Part shown: in pieces, positions 55,792 through 64,000 of the stretch | How the letters are laid out: each line of letters opens with the position of its first letter | Numbering within the stretch: position 1 is the first letter of the stretch | Source: Chlorops oryzae | Lineage: Eukaryota > Arthropoda > Insecta > Diptera > Chloropidae | DNA length: 64,000 nt | Assembly (NCBI GenBank): GCA_020466095.1 | Contig: CM035806.1 | Coordinates: 110,294,139 to 110,358,138 of the forward strand | Direction of reading: 5' to 3' | Made by a program: the position numbers and the translations under genes | The notes under the pieces: generated by a model | Told to the model about the DNA's origin: nothing | The model's database searches: none | The model's input: only the letters and a program-made list of their open reading frames with translations

Positions 55792-56930
55792 TCGTTGCCT
55801 ATTTCCATATTCGTGCTTGTAGTAATATTGTTTTGTGTTTTTAAAAAGAGGGGGTTGCTGAGATGAGTTGTTGATTGGAGTGATTTTTTATTCGATTTGT
55901 GTTTTTCGTTTATATTTGTTTTGTTTTGATCTAATTTGTCTAGGTTAGTGAGAAGCGTGTGGGTGATTTGTTTTTCTGGTGTTTTTATTTGTTTTTGTTT
56001 TATTAGTTCATATTCCTTAGACGCGGATTCAGCTTGGGCTTGTGGTTTTGTTGTTGAGATTGTGGGTTTGCTTTTTGCTGCTGCAGCGAAGCTAAGGAAA
56101 GAGGTATCTGGAGTGGGAAACCGGTTTTTATATGAAATTTTTGCTTCTTTGATTGTGCATTTATTTTTTGTTTTTATTGTTATTATTTCTTTTGCTTCGA
56201 TGTATTTTGGGCATTGCTTCGATGATGCCGGATGTTCTGCGTAGCAATTCGCGCAAAGAGTGCGGGTGCTCGTCTGCGGGGCGTGCGGCGGGAGGTTGCA
56301 GGTTTCGCAGTGTGGTAGCTTGTTACAGAGTTTAGTGGTATGTCCTAATAGCTGACATGATCTACAACGCATGGGATTTGGTGTGTATTCTCTTACACCC
56401 TCCTTTCTCCATGCTATCTCAATTGTTTCTGGCAAGTGGTACAAATCGAATGTCAGTAGGATTACTCCGGATGGAATGATACGATTCTCGATTTTTTTCA
56501 TAAATTTATATGCGGAGACTACGCCTTGTGGCTTCAAATTTTCTACAATTTCGGTTTCTTGTACCTCATTTAGGTAAGGTGCGTATACCGTACCTTTCGT
56601 ACTGTTTAGGTTGTCGTGGTATTTGGCTTTAACTTGGCATATTCCTGGAAGATCCGTGGTTTTAACAAGTTTTTCTGCGGCCAGCTTATTTTTAATCAGT
56701 AATAGCAGACTTCCGTCACGGAAGGTGCTGACTTTTCCGATTTCGTTAGTTAAAAATTGTAATGATCTGTTTACCGCGAAGCAGGAGTAGCTGGTTAAAG
56801 ATTTTTGGTCGTTTGTTGATTGCATGACAACGAAACGTGGGTTCGGTTTTTTAACTTCCGGCAGACCCGGGAATAAGAGATTCGAGTTTCCGGATTTTTT
56901 TTTCTTTTTGGGGATCGCTCGCTTAAGCAC
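55792..56930 (-). pseudogene. LINE ORF1 (gag-like RNA-binding protein), interrupted
   Basis: Minus-strand frame from about 56930 to the transposon at 55791. Basic N-terminus, a central region with GVVSAYKFMKKIENRIIPSG, then three CCHC zinc knuckles (CRSCQLLGHTTKLC, CETCNLPPHAPQ..., CANCYAEHPASSKQC), then a Lys/Thr/Asn-rich tail to MEIGN. It binds element RNA and forms the ribonucleoprotein. The last 17 codons lie at 44893-44946 beyond the inserted element. The frame opens after a stop with no ATG until MQSTNDQ (codon 36), so the start is uncertain or there is a 5' frameshift. Confidence 0.85.
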
Positions 56931-57113
56931 GCAAAGCGATTATCCCCCAAAAGGGGTGGTGGCTGATTGGCCATTTCTTCTTTTTCTTTTAACTAAATAC
57001 TCGAGAGTCGTTTATTTTTGAATAAATGAAGGGTTTGGTAAAGAAAACGAAGGAAGATTGTGGTTTTCGATTTTGTAAAGACCGATTTACTAATTAGCCG
57101 TGCGCTTCGAAAA

Positions 57114-57150
57114 TTGTGATCTGCTCACCACGAGTGTTAGCTGATGACTG
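57114..57150 (-). promoter_or_regulatory. Internal LINE promoter (initiator and DPE)
   Basis: The LINE's first bases on the minus strand are CAGTCATCAG. Taking the A as +1, AGATC falls exactly at +28 to +32, matching the downstream promoter element consensus RGWYV. TATA-less initiator/DPE promoters are established for Drosophila non-LTR elements. Confidence 0.65.
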
Positions 57151-57265
57151 CGATTCAGTTTTTGATCCTGATCATTTCTATATATATTTGTCTTTATCTC
57201 CGGAGCTTAATTCTCCCTGTTACAAGATTTGCACAAAACTAATATACCCGCTTACGCTGGGTATA
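57151..57265 (-). mobile_element. DINE-1/INE-1-like repeat, 5' part (rest at 38621-39553)
   Basis: Continues CGATTCAGTTTTTGATCCTG to TATACCCAGCGTAAGCGGG (minus), completing the element split by the LINE. Confidence 0.88.
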
Positions 57266-57649
57266 AAAATTGGAGGGTATGCGTTTACGAATTATTTTCA
57301 TATTTCTGGGACACCCTAATATACAGTCATCAACTAAAGTATAGGCACACTTAATACTTCTGACTTAGGGCGCGGTTTTTTTCGTTATATTTCATGGTTT
57401 GAATTAAATAGTATTTTTCACATTCAAAGAAATAAGTTTTCTTTTCAATTGTCCTGATTTTATTATAAAATAAGGTCACTGCATATTTTAATTAAATAAA
57501 ACAAAGAAAAAGTAACATTATGTCATATACAAAAGTATAGGCACAGTACGATGCTTTTGTAAATATAGTGCTCAGTTTCAGCAATTAGTATTTTTTTGGC
57601 AAGCCTTCCTGATTCAAGACGTCACTTAGTCGTGTAGGCATAGAATGTA

Positions 57650-58340
57650 CTAATATTTTAGTATTTTTTGTTCCAATTTATGCCATTCCTCGATCAGAGC
57701 CTTTTTCAGCTCGGCTTTGTTAGATATCACGTGCGCTTTTAACTTTTTTCCCAGCTCTTCCTACAAATTCTCAATGAAATGGGGGTCTGGAGATTGTGGG
57801 GGATATGGTAGGACATGAAAAGTTTTATATGAAAGCCACAATCGAACGTCATGAGCGGAATGTTTGGAGTTTTTGTCGTTTTGGAAGGTGAATGAAGCTG
57901 GTAAATTTTACTTTTCAGCACTTATTTTGAGGTTTTCTTTTAAAATATTCATATAAACAGTTTTGTCCATTGTGCCTTTAATAAATACCAGCTCATCCAC
58001 ACCTGCAGTCGACATTCAACCCCAAACTAATACGCCTCCACCACCATGTTAGACGACAGGAACGATATTGTTTTTTTCAAGTGCTGAATTGGGTTTCCTC
58101 GACACTTTAATGCGACCACCTGAGCGGAAAATTTTGAACTTGCTCTCATCCGAGAACAGTACTTGGTCCCAGAAACTAAAGGGTTTAATTTTATAGACTT
58201 CAGCATAGGCCAATCGCTTCTTCTGCTTGACTACAGAAATCAATAGCTTATTTCTAGCAACACGTGATTTGTAACCAGCTCTGTGGAGCACCCGTCGCGC
58301 AGTTTGGGCTGTCACATTCTTGCCATTCTTGAAGGCATAA
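57650..58340 (-). pseudogene. Tc1-like transposase, 5'-truncated
   Basis: Minus-strand: KNGKNVTAQTARRVLHRAGY (end of the DNA-binding part), FWDQVLFSDESKF (first catalytic Asp), then after frame changes a KHSAHDV block, PPQSPDPHFIENL followed by TAG at 57771-57773 where Tc1 transposases have Trp, and KAELKKALIEEWHKLEQ to the stop at 57650. Transposases of this family cut at TA. The N-terminal helix-turn-helix is gone, replaced by the inverted arm. Confidence 0.85.
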
Positions 58341-58344
58341 TAGA

Positions 58345-58605
58345 CAAAACTGTCTATATGAATATTTTAAAAGAAAATCTAAAAACTCCAAACATTCCGC
58401 TCATGACGTTCGATTGTGGCTTTCATATAAAACTTTTCATGTCCTACCATATCCCCCACAATCTCCAGACCCCCATTTCATTGAGAATTTGTAGGAAGAG
58501 CTGGGAAAAAAGTTAAAAGCGCACGTGATATCTAACAAAGCCGAGCTGAAAAAGGCTCTGATCGAGGAATGGCATAAATTGGAACAAAAAATACTAAAAT
58601 ATTAG
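58345..58605 (+). pseudogene. Inverted duplicate of the Tc1-like transposase C-terminus
   Basis: Plus-strand repeat of the same C-terminal segment (KTVYMNILKENLK, then KHSAHDVRLWLSYKTFHVLP, FIENL, TAG at 58492-58494, KAELKKALIEEWHKLEQ). It shares the Trp-to-stop change with the minus-strand copy, so that mutation is older than the inverted duplication. Confidence 0.88.
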
Positions 58606-58930
58606 TACATTCTATGCCTACACGACTAAGTGACGTCTTGAATCAGGAAGGCTTGCCAAAAAAATACTAATTGCTGAAACTGAGCACTATATTTACAAAA
58701 GCATCGTACTGTGCCTATACTTTTGTATATGACATAATGTTACTTTTTCTTTGTTTTATTTAATTAAAATATGCAGTGACCTTATTTTATAATAAAACCA
58801 GGACAATTGAAAAGAAAACTTATTTCTTTGAATGTGAAAAATACTATTTCATTCAAACCATGAAATATAACGAAAAAACCGCGCCTTAAGTCAGAAGTAT
58901 TAAGTGTGCCTATACTTTAGTTGATGACTG

Positions 58931-58931
<1 letters not shown>

Positions 58932-59026
<95 letters not shown>
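58932..59026. repeat. (TA)n microsatellite
   Basis: About 95 bp of nearly pure TA beginning at the target TA of the Tc1-like element. Confidence 0.98.
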
Positions 59027-59029
<3 letters not shown>

Positions 59030-59213
59030 GGGCAGCCGCGAATAACGTTGCAAACGCCAATTTTTGAAAAACCGTTTTTTTTGCATATTCTCTTTGACAT
59101 GCTTCTTTTACATTGCTCCAACAACAAATCATCCAAAATTTTGCACCTTAGATCGATCAAATCGCAATTAGAAAGAGTCAGTCAGTCGAAGAACGTTGTA
59201 AGTGCATAACAAA

Positions 59214-59658
59214 ATGATGCGATCTGAATTATCAAATTTAATTGACAAGTGCCACCGAGGTACAAAACGAAAAGCTAATGTCGAAAATTGGAAAGACAAT
59301 AGAAGTAAAAGGTTAAGAAATAGTGGAAAAGCTTATATTTCAAGAAAAAATAAGAGTTTACCTGAAAAAAACGCTCCTGACCAGGTAGCATGGAATAACG
59401 TTTCAAGTGCACATAAAACTATGTTTCATTGAAGTTATAATTTTATAGGTTTGTGATTGTCAATGCTGCTTTTATTGTAAAAGATTTAGCATACAGCAAA
59501 TTAGGGACCATTTTCATAAGTTCTACGAAAAAACTTACAATGAACAAATGGATTTTTTAAAAAGGATCTACTGGCAATGGCATCATACTTGCCTGAGAGC
59601 TAGGCCGAGTTCTATAAATCGGTCTGCGTTTAAATTTAGCAATATCTTTGAAGTTTAA
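59214..59658 (+). CDS. Small two-exon protein with Cys/His motifs, likely transposon-derived
   Basis: Exon 1 59214-59384 (MMRSELSNLIDKCHRGTKRK..., ends GACCAG|GTAGCA), intron 59385-59448 (64 nt, ends TTTTATAG), exon 2 59449-59658 in phase 0; 126 aa. The product has a lysine/arginine-rich N-terminus (ENWKDNRSKRLRNSGKAYIS) and a VCDCQCCFYCKRFS cluster followed by IRDHFHKFYEKTYNEQMDFL. This resembles the N-terminal part of a large uncharacterised insect family that continues with a DDE-type region; the rest is not found downstream, so this is a fragment. Function not assigned. Flanks contain repeated AATAACGTT motifs. Confidence 0.55.
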
Positions 59659-59984
59659 TTTTAAGTTCTTGAAAAGAATTTTCGTTTCATACTGGATTTA
59701 TGTTTTTGTTATATAGTTTTTTGTAATAAATTATTTTTAAATCTCTATGATGTATCCTTTATTTTAGACACAGAAGCTAATGGAAAAAAATTTCTTTGGA
59801 AGAAGTATTTTTTTATCGAATAACGTTTCAAATGACATCGTACTCTCTGTTGCGAATCGTGGAATAACGTTTTAACAAGCAACGAGTTTTGGATATGAAA
59901 CGTTCTTCCATTTTAAAATGATACAATATATCATTTACTAAACAAATATTATAATTTACACAAAATATTTTCAGCGGACCCAAC
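59659..59984. other. AT-rich flank, no gene
   Basis: Holds two of the four AATAACGTT motifs (59819 and 59863); otherwise nothing recognised. Confidence 0.5.
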
Positions 59985-60334
59985 TAGTCCGCTTCCACTA
60001 AAAGAATTTAACAACAATTTAAATGAACGTTATAATTTATTTGACCGGTATTGACGGCTCCTGGAGTTAGACTGATTAACATATGAAGTCAAACTTAAGA
60101 GCTAACTTAACCTAATGTTGCTGCGTCGGCGTTTCCCACGGCTCCCGGATGCGCGTGCAAGTAATCAAACGCAGGCTCAGCAATCACGTTGTGCATGCAC
60201 TTGAATTTTAGGAAGGTGCAACGTGATCGAATCGGTTGTGCAATAGCGGTGAATGACCGAATTGGAATTGATTGTGAATATCAAAAAGAAGTTGGCGAGA
60301 ATGGTTGCGTAACACCATATCCAAGTGCTTAACT
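59985..60334 (-). mobile_element. 3' LTR of the gypsy-type errantivirus (left limit uncertain)
   Basis: On the minus strand a purine tract (AAAGGAAGAGGA, 60334-60345) is followed by AGTTAAGC, the AGTTA-type LTR start of errantiviruses. A polyadenylation signal (AATAAA, near 60040 on the minus strand) lies in it. The far end was not pinned down; an inverted GCGGAC/GTCCGC pair near 59976-59994 may be at or near it. Confidence 0.5.
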
Positions 60335-60343
60335 CCTCTTCCT

Positions 60344-61954
60344 TTAAAGATCCGCGTCCCGTGGATCTATGCGGGATTCGTAGGCGGCGGTCTGGAATCT
60401 CGGATGATCGCAGCTCATTCGATGGCATATGACCGTCTCAACGGGTTCGATGCTTTGGACCCTAGGGATGTTTACTTTCCTATTCAATCTTTGCCATAGA
60501 GCCCCAGCCGCAAGTGCGACGAGTAGAAGACCAATGCTGCCTGTCAATAGAGAAAAATCTATTTTTTGCGTTAGGTTAGATATATACTTAATGTTCCTTG
60601 TTGTCAACTCGTTGAGGTATCCTAGGTCCCTTAGAATACTCTTCGCTGTTACGTTCGTCAGGATGGGTGGTAACGCTTGGAGGCTAGTGGTCGAGACACT
60701 GGAGTATGAGTTGTTGTTGAGAGATATTCGTTCGTTCTGTAGTTGAATGATATAAGTGCCTTTCAAGGGGGTCGTGGTGTTTTTTGATGTTAAATTTCCC
60801 ATGAAGTTCGTGACGAATATTGTATTTTCGTTGATAAGCTCTACGACTTCTTCAGCGCTGTTGCGAAGTTGACATTCTGCGTGACCTCCTTTTAATATTC
60901 GCGGCAGGCACTCGTTCTCCGGGATCTTCTGAAGTGAGTCTGCGCTGCAGATCGTGGAATTCGCAATGGAAAGACAGCTGTCCGTTATTCCGTACGTCTC
61001 ATGTTGGCTCATGAGCACCCTTTTATATGGAATTACTACTTGCATACCATTCCTTATGGTACTCCTAACGATTAGGTGGTGATATAGCTGCATTTTCACT
61101 TTCGGTAGTGCCAGAACGTACAATAAGGTTGAGCCATTGGTGAATATCGATGGCTGACCATATTCGATTGCTTCGACCTCGTTTTGATATGGCAGTGTTT
61201 CGACCTCTGATACGATTTGGTTGACCTCTTCGCTGCTTAGGAGGTTCGTGTTGACCATGCCCTTCTTCGCCATCTGACACCCCCGTACGACTTCGTTTAC
61301 TGCTTCCTTTAGTATGAGCGTTTTATCGAGAATATTTTGTTCAAAGTGGTATTCTTGGCTTTCGTTGTTTATGCTGTTGAATTGAGTCGCCATTTCATTA
61401 ACTTTAGTGATCACTGCTTGCATCCTGGTGAAAAGGTCATCGTTTATCTTATACTGGTGGTTGTTGTTTTCGATCACATCCTGCTGACTTTTCATTATGA
61501 TGTCCCAATCAGTAGCGTCAGGGTTGCCCGCTACCCATTTCCATGCCGAACCAATCCAATTTATAGAGCGTGTCGCTCTGGCGTGTTTAGCGCTGAGTTC
61601 GTCCAGGCGTAGATGTATCTGTTTTATGTGAAACTCCAGGATAGCTTTTGTTTCTTCGTGTCTTACTGAGCCATAATTGAGATCAGAGAGGAGTTCAAGT
61701 GCATCACGGTACTGCTGCAAAGGTATCACGTGGACAAGCTTGAAGTAACCATTGAGAGTCCAGCCATTTCCTGAGCTGATCGTTAAGATAGGAGCTTCAT
61801 AGTGGTAGACGTAAAGTCCAAAAGTGGTGGCTACCAGCCAACCTAGGCTAAGTATGAAGAGATAAAATGAACATATTATTTTAGTGTATTTACGACAAAA
61901 AATTTTTGGATTTTCCCTTATTTTATATAGCCCGATTTCGGGGTTCCTTAACTT
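60344..61954 (-). CDS. env: Gypsy-type errantivirus envelope glycoprotein
   Basis: Old endogenous retrovirus gene. The open frame begins right after a splice-acceptor-like ACTAACATAG (61955 inward), as expected for env made from a spliced subgenomic RNA, and runs 536 codons to TAA at 60344-60346. Seen: a hydrophobic segment about 20-45 residues in (signal peptide), a basic furin-type cleavage site (RATR) at about codon 130, several N-glycosylation sites, and a membrane span about 70 residues from the C-terminus followed by a cytoplasmic tail. Homologous to baculovirus F-type fusion proteins by family. No stop or frameshift is seen. The stop codon overlaps the polypurine tract. Confidence 0.85.
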   Translation of the reverse strand, partial: KLRNPEIGLYKIRENPKIFCRKYTKIICSFYLFILSLGWLVATTFGLYVYHYEAPILTISSGNGWTLNGYFKLVHVIPLQQYRDALELLSDLNYGSVRHEETKAILEFHIKQIHLRLDELSAKHARATRSINWIGSAWKWVAGNPDATDWDIIMKSQQDVIENNNHQYKINDDLFTRMQAVITKVNEMATQFNSINNESQEYHFEQNILDKTLILKEAVNEVVRGCQMAKKGMVNTNLLSSEEVNQIVSEVETLPYQNEVEAIEYGQPSIFTNGSTLLYVLALPKVKMQLYHHLIVRSTIRNGMQVVIPYKRVLMSQHETYGITDSCLSIANSTICSADSLQKIPENECLPRILKGGHAECQLRNSAEEVVELINENTIFVTNFMGNLTSKNTTTPLKGTYIIQLQNERISLNNNSYSSVSTTSLQALPPILTNVTAKSILRDLGYLNELTTRNIKYISNLTQKIDFSLLTGSIGLLLVALAAGALWQRLNRKVNIPRVQSIEPVETVICHRMSCDHPRFQTAAYESRIDPRDADL

Positions 61955-62783
61955 CTATGTTAGTATTTAATTTGCATATCCCAGTTTTGGGCTTTCTTAA
62001 TTTCTATTTTAGCATTTTGCTTATGCAATTTGTATATCCCATTTTTGGGTGTCATTGTTGTATGATTTGAGATTTCTTTGAATCCTTTACATCATTGTGA
62101 ACAGGAATTTCCTGTTTTTGTGCAAATATTTAGCTAAAGCTCCCCTCTTTTTTCTTATAATGATAAGGTGTCCGCTGGTTTGCAAGATGGGAGGGCCGGA
62201 TAATCCGGTTTGGCGGTAGCGCCTACTAAGGCACGGCAGCACTCCCAGGATCGACAAGGCTCATTTTGCAATCTCCGGTTAGGGATGTGTTAGTTATTGC
62301 CATGACGACTTGTCGAAATTCCACCTTATCATTGCCCTCGTACTTGTTATTAGCTATTTAATTTGTAGGGCAACCGAACATAGAGTTTAAAAGATGAACG
62401 AAATAAATGGAAATGTTGATTGTAAGATGCGAAGTGAAAATGATTAAAAGCATTTTCTTTTTTTATTTTTTATTACTTCTTTTATTTTCTTTTATTTAAA
62501 GAAAAGAATTTTGTTTTAGTTCTTTGTTATGAAATCAAATAAGGCACACAATTTTTCGTGTGTTTGAACTGAGAAAAAAAAAACACATATTTTTCGGTAA
62601 GAGAATGAACAGACTAACAAGAAATGGAAAGAGAAAAAAAAAATGCTTTTGTTCGTGAAATGTGATCTTCGTATGCTTCTTTTTCGTTCTTTTTTTGTAA
62701 GAAATTTGATAAGGTTGGTTGCCCTTTATTATTTAGAGACAATAAAAAGTTAAATGAAAAGATATTCACAAATATATTTTCAT
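61955..62783. other. Errantivirus pol-env spacer
   Basis: No long frame. Contains three copies of a phrase TCCCATTTTTGGG/TCCCAGTTTTGGG/GCCCGATTTCGGGG followed by TTAACTTC or TTAATTTC (61930-62060), a poly-T/A-rich part and a GC-richer patch near 62190-62290. Unusually long for a spacer. Confidence 0.5.
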
Positions 62784-64000
62784 TCAATTCTTGATATGGG
62801 ATTTATGAATTTTTTTCCCGGTTTCTGTTGTTATATTGACTGTATTATCTGCTGCGACAGTTTCTTTTTTATAAAGAGGCTTTTGCTTGCCTTTTATTTG
62901 TTTATTGGCAACGTATATGACGTTCCCAGGCTCAAAGGTTTTGGGTTCGGATTTCTTTACGTTCAAACGCGAGTTTCTTATCTTTTCATTTTCGATTAGT
63001 TGACCGCGAATGTCGTTGTTAAATTTTTCGTGAAAGTTTGAAATATTTTGAAAATTAACCCTTTCACTGCGATTGAAAAATATGTCATTAGGCTTATGGG
63101 GTGTGACGGAGTGAATACTGTCATTGTACCTATCAACTGCTATTTGCAAAATTTCTTTAATTCTTAGATTTTGGAAGTCGTTCTTTATGCACCTAAAAAT
63201 CTCTATAACTGTTGAATGGAACCTTTCGACTTGACCATTGACCTCGCTTTTCTGAGTGGGGGTTCTGTAGATTTCAATGTTTAAAGATCTAAGGAAATTT
63301 ATGTTAATAGGGGTTAGAAAACCACGCTCGTTGTCCATTACTACCATTTTTGGTACTGTGAAGAAATGCATAATTTTTGCTAATTTTTGACGCAGATGTG
63401 GAGCAGATTTGTTTCTAATATGAAATAGCTTCGCGAATTTTGAAAATTTGTCTAACACTGAAATAAATTTTTCTCCTTGAATTTCGAGTATGTCTAGATG
63501 CAATATTTCGCAAGGGAATTCGGGTATAGGAGTAGGCTGAAGCTGCGGACGCGTAGGGTGCCTGTCATATTTATTCAAACGACATGTTTCGCATCCCCTG
63601 GCATATGCTCTAGTAAGGCTCGTCATGCGAGGAAAATAAAATTTTTCTAAAATTTGAAGGGTGTTTTCTCTACAATTCCTATGGGGCCTGTTATGTTCAG
63701 CTTGGATGATTTCAAAAACGCGTTCTTCGTTTGAAACGTCCTGAACGACTCTTTGGGTTATTCTAATTTTGTAATGTGAGAAATTTTCCAAATAAGCACC
63801 TTGCAAAGCTGTTAGAAAAGGCTCGGGAATTTTTATACCGTTCACGACAGATGGCCTTAATATTTCCTTCAGTAATGAAGTCAGAGTTTCGCTATTAATC
63901 TCCTCCATATTTACGTAGTGGCGTTTAAATTTCGGATGGGGCTCCTCAACGCTCCTCAAGTCTCTAGCATGACGAATTATGATTTGATTCCTAAAAACGT
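62784..64000 (-). CDS. pol: Errantivirus pol: RNase H tail and integrase, 5'-partial
   Basis: Minus-strand frame open to the window edge; the rest of pol is outside. Visible are the region after RNase H (LRSVEEPHPKFKRHYVN), an HHCC zinc finger (AEHNRPHRN... CETC), and DDE catalytic residues in LHLDILEIQG, VVMDNERGF and VNGQVERFHST, ending GKKIHKSHIKN as in gypsy-type elements. It inserts the cDNA into the host genome. No break is seen. Env and LTR follow on the same strand, so this is one element. Confidence 0.9.
   Translation of the reverse strand, partial: VFRNQIIIRHARDLRSVEEPHPKFKRHYVNMEEINSETLTSLLKEILRPSVVNGIKIPEPFLTALQGAYLENFSHYKIRITQRVVQDVSNEERVFEIIQAEHNRPHRNCRENTLQILEKFYFPRMTSLTRAYARGCETCRLNKYDRHPTRPQLQPTPIPEFPCEILHLDILEIQGEKFISVLDKFSKFAKLFHIRNKSAPHLRQKLAKIMHFFTVPKMVVMDNERGFLTPININFLRSLNIEIYRTPTQKSEVNGQVERFHSTVIEIFRCIKNDFQNLRIKEILQIAVDRYNDSIHSVTPHKPNDIFFNRSERVNFQNISNFHEKFNNDIRGQLIENEKIRNSRLNVKKSEPKTFEPGNVIYVANKQIKGKQKPLYKKETVAADNTVNITTETGKKIHKSHIKN

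Larger units (their letters stand above)
39554..57150 (-). mobile_element. I-type LINE, full length but riddled with insertions
   Basis: Target duplication CGATTCAGTTTTT at 39541-39553 and 57151-57163 marks both ends inside a DINE-1. Reading on the minus strand: 5' UTR with internal promoter, ORF1 (gag with CCHC knuckles), ORF2 (endonuclease, RT, RNase H), and a 3' tail of AAAT repeats. Two EnSpm/Mirage-like copies (43470-44888 and 44947-55791) sit in or just after ORF1. Without insertions the LINE would be about 5.3 kb. An RNase H domain and three-knuckle gag place it in the I clade. Confidence 0.9.
57324..58930. mobile_element. Foldback Tc1-like transposon
   Basis: Ends CAGTCATCAACTAAAG and its complement, flanked by TA (57322-57323 and 58931-58932). 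The arms are about 600 bp, far longer than usual Tc1 TIRs, because the 3' part of the element, including the transposase C-terminus, is duplicated in inverted orientation at the right (about 58345-58930), replacing the normal 5' end. The right arm lacks about 60 bp present in the left arm. Confidence 0.88.

Noticed and set aside
58900..59160. Minus-strand frames of alternating Tyr-Ile
   Set aside because: Translation of the (TA)n microsatellite.
1..64000. Host single-copy genes
   Set aside because: Every recognisable protein could be assigned to a mobile element or had no domain; none shows a convincing host gene structure.

Overview
The window is wholly eukaryotic and reads as repeat-dense insect DNA, most likely from Drosophila or a close drosophilid. 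The evidence is DINE-1/INE-1-type repeats with their GGACGGACAGACGG tracts and GGGCGTGGC boxes, an I-type LINE, a gypsy-type errantivirus with env, Ty3/Gypsy elements, a Polinton, hAT, Tc1 and mariner elements and a Helitron. I recognise no single-copy host gene, rRNA or functional tRNA. The setting suggests heterochromatin or another repeat-rich region. Every protein-coding stretch recognised here belongs to, or is embedded in, a mobile element; most are broken.

Layout. 1-6285: a Ty3/Gypsy pol cut by a DINE-1 element, with a tandem duplication of about 2.5 kb. 6286-12900: an ORF of an unrecognised family (7120-7848, one internal stop) and a long promoter-bearing LTR-like segment, interrupted by a Helitron (8001-10728) that holds a solo LTR. 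13900-17326: a decayed minus-strand retroelement, with a tRNA-like SINE relative at 15450. 17867-20580: two DINE-1 copies, then a TIR element invaded by a mariner. 22117-36651: a tandem duplication of a 6.8-kb block carrying a Polinton remnant (zinc finger/PolB, protease, minor-capsid-like protein) and a hAT transposon. The second hAT copy is complete to its 3' end but split by an 851-bp TIR element.

38621-57265 is a nest of dolls. A DINE-1 is split by an I-type LINE (13-bp target duplication). The LINE's gag is split by two copies of an EnSpm/Mirage-like (CMC) transposon (2-bp target duplications, TIR CCCAGTCGG). The larger copy carries a transposase plus a spliced DUF4806-like gene, and has itself been invaded by a tRNA-derived SINE (14-bp target duplication) and by a transposon with TIRs of about 0.6 kb that encodes an uncharacterised arthropod protein family. 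That transposon's right TIR is in turn invaded by a second copy of the 7120-12900 type element, which carries a palindromic MITE. 57324-58930 is a foldback Tc1-like element. A small spliced transposon-type gene lies at 59214-59658. The window ends with the 3' half of a minus-strand gypsy errantivirus: integrase (62784 to the edge), env (60344-61954) and the start of its 3' LTR.

The best candidates for something undescribed are: the EnSpm/Mirage-like element with its DUF4806 partner gene; the long-TIR transposon with its uncharacterised protein; the SINE pair; and the recurring EWQDP-type ORF with its conserved promoter, tandem TTCCCGCTAGAA motifs and a covarying hairpin.
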